DNA from: Alisma plantago-aquatica
Lineage: Eukaryota > Streptophyta > Magnoliopsida > Alismatales > Alismataceae
Assembly (NCBI GenBank): GCA_963693085.1
Contig: OY856409.1
Coordinates: forward strand, 662,933,591 to 662,997,590
Length of the DNA stretch: 64,000 nt
Direction of reading: 5' to 3'
Below the pieces are notes generated by a model. The model saw nothing but the letters and a program-made list of their open reading frames with translations. It ran no database searches and was not told the origin of the DNA. Positions 33,861 through 47,446 of the stretch are shown one piece after another. Each line of letters begins with the position of its first letter. Within the stretch, counting starts at the first letter, position 1. The position numbers and the translations under genes were made by a program.

Positions 33861-36379
33861 TATATCAAGCTTTGAAAGATGACATGTCTAAGTATTTCAA
33901 ATATGGTGAAAAATATGATCAATATTTCTTCAAAAACCTTAGGGTTGCCGAAGCAGCAATAACTATGAGACAAGTTGAACAAGAGTGAGATGGGGTTGAT
34001 TAAATGTCTTTATGGGATTATGATATGTCTTCTAATTAGATTGTGTAAATCCTATTAAGGTGAAGATATTGTTGTTGTTTCACCCCTAACAAGGTCGAAT
34101 AGGAATGATGTTTCCTTGTATGGAATGACAGGTGCCTGCGTCAACATTTCTTTTGATGCTGAAAAAGAACTGACAAGTGTTCCAGTGTCAGTATATCTAG
34201 AAAAAAAAAGAATGGATACATCGCCTTTTTTTATGCTTCAAGGAATGGTATGGGACACATGCCATGACTGGTAAAAAGCTAGCAAGTATCACTTAAGAGT
34301 AATGTGTTGATACAATAGATATAATTTCAGGATGATATTTAGAATTTAAAGTTGAAAGTTATTATTAGATTTGTATAGGTGGAACAACAAGTTTCTGTGT
34401 TCCATATTTTCAAATGGCTTCTTATGTGGGGGGTTTTTGTGCTGACCCAAGATGAGATATGTATGAATGATGTAACATCACCATGATATGCAAGTACCAT
34501 GTGAAGGTGATATGATGAGTTGTAAAGGAGGTACCCTTCTTTGTTTACCTTAGATTTTGGGGGCAAAATCCATATTAGGGGTTTATAGTTGTAAGGCCCC
34601 TAAACTTGCTTAATGAGTTTAATAATATTAATTATCATAATTGAATTCTTATAACACTAATATAACCTTGTGATATTCTTTGAAATCATAATACAAGCTT
34701 TAGTTTCAAATTTGATCCAATTTGGACACTGTTTGAGCAAGTTATGAAATTTTATGCACATTTTGGACTTTTCTGCACTTACCCAATTGAGAGGTTTTCT
34801 TTGCAGTTTAACACTTTCATTATGTTACTTGGATATTCTATTATCATTTTTGAGTTTTTTGAGCCATGGGGTACCTATTTAATCCTTGATTTGAAGGTGT
34901 TTTCTCCAAGGGTATTTTATGGTTTACCCCTTCATGGATGAGCTACCTTTACTAGCTATCAACTAATGAATTATTTGTTTTGCTTCAAGAAACGAGGGAT
35001 AAGCATTCTCTATGAATGGTGGGGGGAGATTCTTGTGTGTTTGCCTGTATATTCTTAATAGTTTAAGGCCATGGACACTTGGAAAGATACTAGAACTTCA
35101 ACTTTTTCTTTTTCTTTATCTGAAAGTTTCATATACTTATCTCTAAGCACCAAAACGAGCCATTTTGCTCTCCACCACTTCCCTCCTTTTATGAAACTTG
35201 TTCTTCCTCTGTGCTGCTATGAATTTCCTGTCCAAGGAAAAAGAAAGAGGGGATCTTCTTGGAAAAAGAATCTAGGGTTGCAATTGACTTCCTTTTCAGG
35301 TTTGAAAAGCTTCCTTCTAGCGATCTTGACCTAAAAGAGTAAGAATCCCCTTATTTCCTCCATTTATTTCTTTTTTATCCTTCCTCCTACCTTTCTCCAG
35401 GTTTTAACTTTTCCTTTCCATGGTAAATATTTCTCTAAATCTCTCAAACCCTACCTTTCTTGCTCCTTATGCTTAGGGTTTGCTCGTTTGATGAAGAAAG
35501 GTGCTAGATGGACGAGTTCACAACTTATGCTTGGATTTCCTACCCTACCTGCTCATGTTTTCTTCTAGTTAGGAGTTTATCTTCTATTCCGAGGTAAGTT
35601 TTATAACTTTATCCACGTTTATTCCTTACCATAATCTTTCTAGATCATGTTCTTGCTTGAAAATGATGATCCATGCACTAAAAAGCTATGCTTCACTTGG
35701 ATTTTGATTTTTATGATATTCCCTATTTTGATTTCAGTTCTAGATGAACCTGTGATCATGTGTACATTATTCCTAAGGTATAATATGACTTATATCAGGT
35801 TTTTTGACAACCTATGGTGCTAAGAACCTATCAACCAATGGTCAATTTTAGGGTTTTAAGCTGATTTCTTTTATAAACCCATGACCCGATGATGGTACCA
35901 TTGCAACAACCCTATAGTTTTGTCTTTATGAAAATTGATGGTTGGGATCAAAGGTGTCATATGATGGTGACAACCTATGGTCACCCCTTTAGGTCAGGGT
36001 TTGGATCAACTAGAAGTTTAATGATCAACCATTAAGTACCCTAATAATATTATCAATCAATGATGATATTAGCTTAATATTTGATACTGCTTAATGAATA
36101 TAGTACTGACCTAACAACCTATGATGACTTAATGGTCACTAATTATGGTGGATCAGATCTGCAAAACTTATGGTGAGTTAATAATATAGTTGTAGCATCA
36201 ATTAAGCCTTAGATCAATGGTTTCTTGGGTCACTTGATGCAATGGTCAGACCTATACTGTAATTGATGGTTTTAACATATGAACTTGACCCAATGGTCAA
36301 GATCTAATCTTTATTCCTCCAATAAAGTGGAATGATGGATAATGTAATATGTTGGTCCTAAAAATGTGATTGAGATGGT

Positions 36380-36421
36380 TTCCTTTATATGATAAACTTT
36401 TTTTCCTTTATATGATAAACT
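36380..36421 (+). repeat. short tandem duplication private to LTR3
   Basis: tttcctttatatgataaact occurs twice in a row, separated only by a few T. The other LTRs have it once. Confidence 0.8.
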
Positions 36422-37453
36422 TAAGGATCTTATTTGTTGACAATGGATGGCTTGTTTTAACTGAATAGTCGATTGTGGGTTTTACCCTACTCTCAATGGA
36501 ACTTTTTCTGTTTTTAATCAAGAAATGTCTAGGGTTATATGGTGACTCTTTCTATAGCACAAATCAACGAATTCATAGGTGGTTTATCTAAGGTGTTTAC
36601 TTATGTAAACAACCAATGGTCTTACCTTTTAAACATCCAATGGTTCTGGGTGACATTGTGGTATGGTGATATTGGTTGAATGATGATGGAACAAATGGAG
36701 GGTTACCCTTAATAAGGTAGTCTTACCTATTCACTCATATGAATAGAAGGGATAATAACCATATTGTGTTTATATGTAACCCTAATGAGGTATAGCTTGT
36801 TATACTTAGCTTTAATATAACTAAATGATGGTAATTGGGTATGAATAGTCCTTGAATAACTAATACAATCATGGAGTACTCTGTTACTATTGTTGAAACC
36901 CTAGTATGCTATAACATGATGGTTACACCTTGATTTATGTGTGGGTTCATACTTGAGAATAGTATGGAATGTGATGGTGATGCTTCACCTTATGCATCCA
37001 TGATCCAATGGGGATGTCGTGAGTTAGGGTTTGGGTATAAGTGTTGATTAGTAACATTGATATAATTTATCATGTTTACCTAACTCTAATGCAAATAGAT
37101 AAAGATGAGTATTCATGTTTAACATTCTTATATGATGGAATGATGGTGGAATAACCTCCTTAACGTGATCGTAACCATAATGTGTTAATTGGTGGTTATC
37201 ATAGCCACATGGTTAATACTTTTTTGTCCTAAACATGTGCATTATGAATATGATGAGTGTTAATCATATCTAGATTCCTTGCATGTTGATGTAATAAATG
37301 AATGTTATTAATGTTAATATAACCCTGCTATGATTGTTTATGAATATCTCCTAGCTCATTAATGCAATATTGTGCTGATATGGTGTATTATATGTAAGTG
37401 ATGTTGTTGATCTTTGTTATAAGGTATGGAAAGATAATGATGATCTTGCAGGG

Positions 37454-37688
37454 AATAGTATGATGGTCTTAATGACCTTTGGGCATGGTTGAGCCCTAAA
37501 TGAGGTGTAATCTTCTTGTGTTGATAAGGGTTGATACCCTATGATATTGTGAACAAGATTTATATCTTGTGATAGTATGATGGTCTTAATGACCTTTGGG
37601 CATGGTTGAGCCCTGAATGAGGTGTAATCCTCTTATGTTCATAAGGGTTGATACTCTATGATATTGTGTAAAGGATTTATATCTTGTG
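37454..37688 (+). repeat. 117-bp minisatellite in LTR3 (2 copies plus start of a third)
   Basis: Units start at 37454 and 37572, with a partial start at 37689. Confidence 0.85.
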
Positions 37689-39560
37689 ATAGTATGATGA
37701 CTAGTGTGGTCTCATGAATGGCAAGTGCATAGTACCATGTAATGATGAGATGAGAAATTATGTTTCACCCGTTTTATATCTTTTAAAAGTCATGATATTT
37801 ATATGCTTGCTAGAAGTGAATTAGGATTTGTATGTCCACTTGTTTGATGCAGCCTTAATTCACCCAATGGGAATACCTAATCAAGTGCAACCCTAATCAT
37901 GAAGTGCCCTGTTCCGTAGAGCCATCTTCAGTGTCAGAACATGCTGGATAGTGAAACGAGTATTCCTAAGGGCAACTCAGAGCACATATTGTTGAGTATG
38001 TGGGGGTGGTAGGTTGAGGTTATATACTTGACATCCACAATGCAGATTGTGGAGGATGTCTATGGCCATGCCTCATACATCTGATGTGATTGAGAGAACG
38101 GTTGTGGTCATATCTCGGTGATGATAACATGATGTGATTAGAGGACAATTGTAGTTGTACCTCAGTGATTAGGATTGAATACACTAGATGCTAGTGCCAT
38201 GACCTGTACCAAGGTGGGCTAGTTATAAGACTATATGTTGTTGTGGTGGCAGCTTTGACTGATATGTCACTGTCTTTTTACTTGTACTGACTGAGGGAAA
38301 GAGATCTTAGGATACCGACACTACTAGATCTTGTACGGAACTGAATAGCCCTTTGCAGGGGTCAGTTGGACTTTGAATGGTACAATTCAAATTCACTAGG
38401 GCTTAATAAAAGATGTAATAAATCCATGTAGCATATTTGTTTAGGGTTATACACGATGTTTCACATTGGATGATAACCCTTGTTTGTTATCTTTACATAA
38501 AGATGATGATTAGTGCAATTAAGAAACAATAGACATACATAGGTTGTGGATATGATTAAAATTGTAGATGCGTACATACAGTAGCCATGATTATGTTGAT
38601 AACTATACTTCTACTACTGATTATAATCATGATGCTAGCTATCTCTTATTTTTAGTTATGTTTAGCATGCTAGCCATGCCTTTGTAACCAGAGATCCATA
38701 TATTGCTAATCATGCTTATCCAGATAGTTGTGCTTATGTTGTTAGCTCTTCTTATGATGTTGATATGTTCAAACAATTAGACATGCTCATGTTGTTAGCT
38801 ATGCTTATGTGGCTAGACTTATTCATAATGATAGAGTTTCTATGTTACTAGATTTGCTCATGATGCTAGATATTCATATGCTACTAAATTGCTTATATTG
38901 TCAATAAGATAAAGGATGATAGTTTGGCTCATGATGATAGTTATTATCTGCTCATTTATGTATTTTGTTACTCATCAGTACTATTGAGCTTATTTGTTAT
39001 ATTTGATAAAATTTCTTAACTGTTTAAGTACTTTAAAATGTTGTAATCAATAGACGTTGTTGGAGGTTATATCTCTTGCTGGGACATGGGTTTCACCCTT
39101 GTGGTTTGCCACATTTTTTTAGGTAATCAAAAGTGACAAAAACAAACATGTGGTAGAAAAGAGGAGCTATAGTAATGAATCTATGAGAAAGTTCATTAGA
39201 TGTCTAGTGTGTCCTAGAGTCATCCATGTACTCTCAGGTCTGGGTAGGAAAAGGTAGTATATGGTGTTTCAAATGAATCAGAATTTTATTAGCATGTTAA
39301 TGCTTGTTTGTGTGACATATATGAATATTGTTCTCATGTGTATATATGTTGTGGCTAAGGCAATAGACCAATTTTTATCAAATTCTTGGCATAGTATGGA
39401 TACAAGAAACATGTTGGGCTCTTATGCAAATATTTTTGAGCGGGTGTTGATGTTGAAATTGATTTTAATTTACCCATATTTTTTAGTATGCGATTAATTA
39501 GTGATTGATTGTGTTTTATGTTTTAAGTAATCTCGTTTAGTGTAACGGGTCCTCACAACT

Positions 39561-39572
39561 TAGTATCAGAGC
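39561..39572 (+). promoter_or_regulatory. primer-binding site after LTR3
   Basis: TAGTATCAGAGC, one G-to-A change from the initiator-Met consensus. Confidence 0.8.
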
Positions 39573-40909
39573 TTTAGGTTCACTGAGTCTACAGGGACAC
39601 TAGGAATTAGGACTAGGATGATGTCAAAATTAGGAATATGACATAAAAATATGGTGCATACTACCTAATCTCAGTGTTTGGGTGCCCTAGCCATGTATTC
39701 AATTATTGAAGAGCGGTATGTATGGAACTCTTAGATTGTTATCTTTTTTATTACTCTGATCAAGTATCATTTTGAGACAATCTAAAGAGCATTAACGAAT
39801 AAGAAATCATGGTGTGAATATCTCAATCCTACCTTAAAGAAGATGACAATTGCATCATTATCTATCAAAACTTGAATGTTTGGTAACTATAAGAGAATGA
39901 TACAACACCATGAAATCTAAATATGAATACAAATAATGAAAAGAGGAGTTCTTGAAGATGTGATTCAAGAAGATAATAAAGTAAAAGACAGATAAGTCTA
40001 TGCTTATAAAGTGATTCAAGGTGTGAAATCCACATAAGATGGAGAGAACTCCAATGATAAGTATAAAATGAGAAGATAAATGAGAAAAATGACAAAGGAA
40101 TTAAGTGGAACCTGAGTTAATCTTATACAAACCTATGTGTGTAAGAAAGTGTTAATGTAAAATAAGCATGGCGTTTGAAAGAAATTAAGGCAGATGATCC
40201 ATGTTTAATGAAGAAAATGTGGAATATGAGGATTTCTCGGTTGATAAGTGGTTGAAAAAACATAATAAAATAAGAGAACATACCCAAGTGTGATAAATAG
40301 TAATCAAGTAAGGAGTAATGAGATATATTAATCATGATGATTCCTATGCTAATGGCAAGGAACCCAAAATGAAAAGGGTAAAATGATACATAAGAAGCTG
40401 TAACTTGCATAATGAAAATAGAATTGGTTACCTTTTTTCTAGTGACCCGTGAACAATGTTTCTATGATGTGGGAAGTGTGTTTCCCTTTGTGTCTTTCCT
40501 TTCTAGGGCACAACTTTCACGTATGGATTCACTACAAACATGAGGGTGGATAGCTTAAAATAGAATAAGGTTTCTTGGATTATGGTTCCAAGATCATAAA
40601 GTTTGTGATGAGTTTGCTTTTGAGCCTTACAATAATAATGAAGACTCCTCTTATATCTCTTGATATTTTTTATGTTGGTAAAAGTTGATGAGATAATGAT
40701 GTGAGTTCCTTATAGCACATGAGGTGGATACCAAGGCAATGAATCCTAGTATCCAAGATGTATCTACAGTATGAGAAATATGTGAAGGTTGGAGATGTTT
40801 ATTAAATGAACATTCCAAGTATTCCTCTCCCATAGAGAGATAGATAGAGTTGATGATGATCCTATAAATTTTGTTTGGAAGGAAAAACAAAAGTGATTCT
40901 ATAATGTTG

Positions 40910-41135
40910 TGTATGGTTCAGTGATAGCTGGGAAGACCACTATCAAGGATAGATGGTTGTTGGTCAGTAGATATGTGATATTGTGTTCCTTTAAGATAAA
41001 CCTATGATCAATTATCAATGCATAAGAGTTAGATTGGATGACATAATTCACATGACCATGATGAGTTTAGAGTTATGTCTTTTAGACTAACCAATGTACA
41101 CACAAAATTTATGAATAGGAGGAATAGAGTGTTCC
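40910..41135 (+). pseudogene. gypsy RT relic in internal domain 3
   Basis: Same RVMSFRLTN and FMNRRNRVFQ words as the other domains, at about 41069-41135, with further substitutions. Confidence 0.65.
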
Positions 41136-41878
41136 AGTCATGTCATACAGGTTATATCAAGCTTTGAATGATGACATATCAAAGTATTTCAAATATGGTA
41201 AAAAATATAATCAATATTTCTTCAAAAACTTTAGGGTTGCTGAAGCAGTAATAGGTATGAGACAAGTTGAACATGAGTGAGATGGGGTTGATTAAATCTC
41301 TTTATGGGATTATGATATGTCTTCTAATTAGGTTGTGTAAATCCTAGTAAGGTGAATATTGTGTTGTTGTTTCACCCCTAACAAGGTTGACTAGGAATGA
41401 TTCTTCCTTGTATGGAATGATAGGTGCCAGCTTCAACATTTCTTTTGATGTTGAAAAAGAACTGACAAGTGTTCCAGTGTCAGTATATCTAAAAAAAAAG
41501 GATGGATACATCGCCTTTTTTTATGCTTCGAGTAATGGTATGGGACACATGCCATGACTGGTAAAAATCTAACAAGTATGACTTTAGAGTAATGTGTTGA
41601 TACAACAGATATAATTTTAGGATGATAGCCACAATTGAAAGTTGAAAGTTACTATTAGATTTGTACAGGTGGCACAACAAGTTTCGATGTTCCACATTTG
41701 CAAATGTCTTATTATGAGGGGTTTTTTGTGTTGACCCAAGATGAGATATGTGTGAATGATGTGACATAACCATGACATGCAAGTAACATGTGAAGGTAAT
41801 ATGATGAGGTGCAAAGGAGGTACCCATCTTTGTTCACCTTGGATTTCTGGGGCGAAATCCCTATTAGGGGTTTATAGT

Positions 41879-44800
41879 TGTAAGGCCCCTAAACTTGCTT
41901 AATGATTTTAATAAGATTAATTATCATAATTGAATTCTTATAACACTAATATAACCTTGTGATATGCTTTTAAATCATAATACAAGCTTATGTTTCAAAT
42001 TTGGTCCAATTTGGACACTGTTTGATCAAGTCATGCAATTTTATACAAATTTTGGACTTTTCTACAATTTACCCAATCGAGAGGTTTTCTTTGCAATTTA
42101 TCACTTGCATTATTTTCCTTGGATATTATATCATCATTCTTGAGCTTTTTCATCCATGGGACACCTATTTAATCCTTTGTTTGAAGGTGTTTTCTCTAAG
42201 GGTATTTTAGGGTTTACCCCTTCATGGATGAGCTACCTTTAGTAGCTATCAACTAATGAATTATTTGTTTTGCTTGGAAATTCAAGAAACGAGGGACAAG
42301 CATGTCTATATGGATGGTGGGGGAGCTTCTTGTATGTGTTCTTGTATATTCTCAATAGTTTAAGGCCATGTACACTTGGAAAGATACTAGAACTTCAACT
42401 CTTTTTTTTTCTTTATCTTAAAGTTTCATATACTTATCCCTAAGCAACAAAATGAGCCATTTTCTCTACACCACTTACCTCCTTCTATGAACCTCGTTCT
42501 CACTATATTCTTCTGAAAATTACCTATCCAAGAAAGAAGAAAGAGGGGATCTTCTTGGGAAAATAATCTAGGGTTGCAATTGACTTCCTTTTAGGGTTTG
42601 AAAAGCTTCCTTCTAGTGATCTTAACCTAAAAGAGTAAGAATCCCCTTCTTTACTCCATTTATTTCTTTTTTATCCTTCCTCCTACCTTTCTCCAGGTCG
42701 TATCCTTTCTTTTCCATAGTAGAAATTGCTCTACAGCTCTAAAACCTTACCTTTCTTGCTCCTTATGCTTAGGGTTTGCTCATTTGATGAAGAAAGGTGC
42801 TAGATGGATGAGTTCACAACTTATGCTTGGATTTCATATCCTAGATGTTCGATGTTTTCTTCTATTTAGGAGTTTATCTTCTAGTTAGACACAATTTTAT
42901 AACTTGTTCCATGTTTATTACTTACCATAATCTTTCTAGATCATGTTCTTGCTTGAAAATGATGATCCATGCACTAAAAAGCTATGCTTCACTTGGATTT
43001 CGAATTTAATAAAATTCCTTGTTCTGATTTCAATTCTAGATGGTCCTGTGATCATGTGAACGTTATTCCTAAGGTATAATTTGACTTGGATCAGGTTGGT
43101 TTGACAACCTATGGTACTAAGAACCTATCAACCAATGGTCAATTTTAGGGTTTTAAGTTGATTTCTTTTATAAACCCATGACCCGGTGATGGTATCACTA
43201 CAACAACCCTATGGTGTTGTCTTCATGACAACTGATGGTCGGGATCAAAGATGTCAGATGATGATGACAACCTATGGTCACCCCCTTAGGTCAGTTTTTG
43301 GATCAATTAGAAGTTTAATGATCAACCATTAAGTACCCTAATAATGTTATCAATCAATTATGACATTAGCATAATATTTGATGTTGATTAATGAATATAG
43401 TGCTGATCTAACAACCTATGGTGACTTAATGTTCACTAATGATGGTGGATCAGATCTGCAAAACCTATGGTGAGTTAATCATTTAGTTGTAGCATCAATT
43501 AAGCCTTAGACCAATGGTTTCTTGGGTCACTTGATGCAATGGTCGAACCTATACTGTAATTGATGGTTTTAACATATGAACTTGACCGATGGTCAAGATC
43601 TAATTTTTATTCCTCCAATAAAGTGGAATGATGGATAATGTAATATTTTGGTCCTAATAATGTGATTTATATGGTTTCCTTTATATGATCAACTTATGGA
43701 GCTTACTTGTTGATAATGGATGGCTTGTTTTAACTGGACAGTCGATTATGGGTTTTACCCTACTCTCAATGGAACTTTTTGTGTTGTTAATCAAGGGATG
43801 TCTAGGGTTAGATGGTGACTCTTTCTAGAGCACAAATCAAGGACTTCATAGGTGTTTTATCTAAGGTGTTTACTTATGTAAACAACCAATGGTCTTACCT
43901 TTTAAACATTCAATGGTTCTGGGTGACATTGTGGTATGGTGATACTGGTTGAATGATGTTGGAACAAATGGAGGGTTACCCTTAATAAGGTAGTCTTACC
44001 TATTCACTCATAGGAATAGAAGGGATAATAACCATATTGTGTTGGCATGTAACCCTAATGAGGTATAGATTGTGATACCTAGCTTTAATATAACTAAATG
44101 ATTGTAATTGGGTATGAATAGTCCTTGAATGACTAATACAATCATGGAGTACTCTATTACTATTGTTGAAACCCTAGTATGCTATAACCCGATGGTCACA
44201 CCTTGATTTATGTGTGGGTTCATACATGAGAATAGTTTGGAATGTGATGGTGATGCTTCACCTTATGCATCCATGATCCAAATGGGATGTTGTGAGTTAG
44301 TGTTTGGGTATAAGTGTTGATTAGTAACATTGATATAATTTATCATGTTGAACCTAACTCTAATGCAAATAGATAAAGATGAGTATTCATGTTTAACATT
44401 CTTATATTATGTAATGAAGGTGGAATAACCTCCTTAACATGATCATAACCTTAATGTGTTAATTTGTGGTTATCATAGCCTTATGGTTGATACTTTTTTA
44501 TGTTAAACATGTGCATTATGAATATGATGAGTGTTAATCATATCTAGATTCCTTGCATGTTGATGTAATAAATGAATTTTCTTAATGTTAATATAACCCT
44601 GCTATGATTGTTTATGAATATCTACTAGCTCATTAATGCAATATTGTGTTGATCTGGTGTATTATATGTAAGTGATTTTGTTGAGCCTTTTATAAGGTAT
44701 GGCAAGTTAATGATGATCTTGTAGGGAATAGTATGATGGTATTAATGACCTTTGGGCATGGTTGAGCCCTGAATGAGGTGTAATCCTCTTGTGTTGATAA

Positions 44801-46944
44801 GGGTTGATACCCTGTGATATTGTGAAAAGGATTTATATCCTATGATAGTATGTTGTCTTAATGACCTTTGGACATGGTTGAGCCCTGTGTGAGGTGTAAT
44901 CCTCTTGTGTTGATAAGAGTTGATACCATATGATATTGTGAAAAGTATTTATATCTTGTGATAGTATGATGGTCTTAATGACCTTTAGGCATGGTTGAGC
45001 CCTGGATGAGGTGTAATCCTCTTATGTTGATAAGGGTTGATACCTTGTGATATTGTGAAAAGGATTTATATCTTATGATAGTATGATGACTGGTGTGGTC
45101 TCATGAATGGCAAGTGAATAGTACTGTGTGATGATGAGATGAGAAATTATGTTTTACACATTTTATATCTTTTAAAAGTTGTGATATTTATATGCTTGCT
45201 AGAAGTAAATTAGTGTTTGTATGTCCACATGTTTTATGCAACCTTAATTCACCCAATTGGCATAACTAATCAAGTGCAACTCTAATCATGTAGTGCCCTA
45301 TTCCGTAGAGTCATCTTCAGTGTCAGAACTTGCTGTATGGTGAAATGAGTATTCCTAAGGGAAACTTGTAGTGCATACTATTGAGTATGTGGTGGTGGCA
45401 GGTTGAGGATATATCCTTATCATCCACAATGCAGATTGTGGAGGATGGCTATGGTCATGCCTCATACATCAGATGTGATTGAGAATGGATGTGGTTGTGT
45501 CTCGGTATTTATAACATGATGTGATTAGAGGACAACTGCGGTTGTACCTCAGTGATTGGGTTTGAATACCCTAGATGCTAGCACCATGACCTGTACCAAG
45601 GTGGGCTAGTTACAGGACTATATGTCACTATGATGGCTACTTTGACTGATATGTCACTGCCTTTTTACTCGTACTGACCAAGTGGAAGAGATCTTAGGAT
45701 ACCGGCAATCCTAGATCTTGTACAGAACTAAAAAGCACTTTACAGGGGTCGGTTGGACTTTGAATGGTACAATTCAAATTCCCCAGGGCTTAATAAAAGA
45801 TGTAATACAGTCATGTAGCATATTAGTTTAGGGTTATACATGATGTTTCACATTGGATGATAACCGTTGTTTGTTATCTTTACATAAAGATGATGCTTAG
45901 TGCAATTAAGAGATAGTAGATATACTTAGGTTGTGGATATGCTTAAGATTGTAGATGCATACATACAGTAGCCATGATTTCATTGATAACTATAATGCTA
46001 CCACTGATTATAATCATGATGCTAGCTATCTCATGTTGTTAGTTATGTTTGGCATGCTAACCATGCCTTTGTAACTAGAGATGCATATACTACTAATCAT
46101 GTTTATCCAGATAGTTGTGCTTATGTTGTTAGCTCTTCTTATGATGTTGATATGTTGAACCAATTAGACATGCTCATGTTGTTAGATATGCTTATGCGGC
46201 TAGACTTATTCATAATGATAGAGATTCTATGTTACTAGACTTGCTCATGATGCTAGATATGCAGATGCTACTAAATTGATTATATTGTCAACAAGATAAA
46301 GGATGATAGTCTGGCCAATGATGATCGTTATTATCTACTCCTTTATGTATTTTGTTAATCATTAGTACTACTGAGCTTATTTGTTATATCTGATTAAACT
46401 GCTTAACTATTTAATTACTTAAAAATGTTGTAATCAATAAACGTTGTTGGAGGTTATATCTCTTGCTGGGACATGGGTCTCACCCTTGTGGTTCGTCACA
46501 TTTTTTTAGGTAATCGAAAGTGACAAAAACAAACTTATGGAAGCAAAGAGGAGCTATAGTAATGAATCTGTGTGAAAGTTTATTAGATGTCTAGTGTGTC
46601 CTAGAGTCATCCCTGTACTCCCAAGTTTGGGCAGGAAAAGTTTGTATATCGTGTTTCAGACAAATGGGAATTTTGTTAGCATGTTAATGCTTGTTTGTGT
46701 GACATATATGAATATTGTTCTCCTATGTATATATGTTGTGGCTAAGGTGATAGACCAATTTGTTTCAAATTCTTGGCATAGTATGGATATAAGAAAGACG
46801 TTGGGCTCTTATGTAAATGTTTTTGAGCGGGTGTTGATGTTGAAATCAGTTTTAATTTACCCATATTTTTGGGTATGTGATTAATTAGTGATTGATTGTG
46901 TTTTATGTTTTGAGTAATATTGTTTAGTGTAATGGGTCCTCACA
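41879..46944 (+). repeat. LARD LTR4 (5066 bp)
   Basis: Starts TGTAAGGCCCC and ends GGGTCCTCACA, followed not by a primer-binding site but by the right copy of CTCCT. It has three minisatellite copies instead of two and shares the 222-bp tract 45361-45582 with LTR1. Confidence 0.85.
44728..45077 (+). repeat. 117-bp minisatellite in LTR4 (3 copies plus start of a fourth)
   Basis: Units start at 44728, 44845 and 44961, with a partial start at 45078: one unit more than in LTRs 1-3. Confidence 0.85.
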
Positions 46945-46949
46945 CTCCT
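46945..46949 (+). repeat. target-site duplication, right copy (CTCCT)
   Basis: Exact repeat of 20099-20103. Sequence after it continues the copia element. Confidence 0.85.
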
Positions 46950-47446
46950 ATTTCCTATATCTCATGAGTTGGTGGCATGTTACCATATTTTGATTATGAC
47001 ACATGTTGATTGTTTCTCTCTCGTCTATGTTTGATGTGTGTTGTATGGTTGCATGTCTTATCTTGAGTTTTGATGTTTTGGTTGTTCTTGAAGAATACCC
47101 ATTTTTGTGCTCTTCTACCCCCCTTACTTTTTTATAATAACAAAAGGGGGAGAAAAGTTCAATGTTTTGTAGCTCAACCATATTGCTTTTATTGCCTATG
47201 TGATCCTTTTCTTGTCTAAGAATATGTTTTATCATGTGACTTGCTAAAGGACCATGTAGTATACATGTTATATTGCTTTGTGTAGAAAGATTAAACATGT
47301 AGGTAATAGTGAACATAGATTAAGGGGGATCAATTCACATTGTTCAAATTATGAGTCCCCTTGCAATTCATAAGGCTAAGATATAACTTTTCATATTCTT
47401 TTTAATATGTCGAGGAATGGTTTTTCAATGTCAAAAAGGGGGAGAA
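46950..47446 (+). other. copia 3' internal sequence with repeated polypurine tracts
   Basis: Non-coding continuation of the copia element. aaaagggggagaa occurs at about 47143-47155 and again at about 47434-47446, directly before the 3' LTR. The second is the polypurine tract that would prime plus-strand DNA. Duplicated tracts like these are common in SIRE-like elements. Confidence 0.75.

Larger units (their letters stand above)
32238..34589 (+). mobile_element. LARD internal domain 2 (2352 bp)
   Basis: Collinear with domains 1 and 3. Primer-binding site at 32241-32252; gypsy RT relic at about 33600-33860; ends with gattttgggggcaaaatcc...ttaggggtttatagt before LTR3. Confidence 0.75.
34590..39557 (+). 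repeat. LARD LTR3 (4968 bp)
   Basis: Starts TGTAAGGCCCC and ends GGGTCCTCACA. Has no MITE, retains the segment deleted from LTR1, and has a private short tandem duplication near 36385-36421. Confidence 0.85.
39558..41878 (+). mobile_element. LARD internal domain 3 (2321 bp)
   Basis: Collinear with domains 1 and 2, with a small private deletion of about 30 bp near 40518. Ends ..ttaggggtttatagt before LTR4. Confidence 0.75.
20104..46944 (+). mobile_element. LARD-like large-LTR element expanded to 4 LTRs and 3 internal domains
   Basis: Four copies of a 4.4-5.3 kb sequence that starts TGTAAG(A/G)CCCCTAAACTTG and ends GGGTCCTCACA alternate with three 2.32-2.35 kb internal segments. After LTRs 1-3, three bases further on, lies T(G/A)GTAT(T/C)AGAGC, the initiator-Met tRNA primer-binding site; after LTR4 comes host copia sequence. 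The whole array is bounded by one CTCCT duplication. Huge LTRs with a short, non-coding internal domain fit the LARD class of non-autonomous elements. Decayed gypsy RT words inside point to a Ty3/gypsy (chromovirus-type) parent. The array interrupts the copia element. Confidence 0.85.

Noticed and set aside
20104..46944. Simple satellite or segmental duplication explanation of the ~7.3-kb periodicity
   Set aside because: The units begin and end at LTR termini, have primer-binding sites after each LTR, the last unit stops exactly at the LTR end, and a 5-bp duplication flanks the array.
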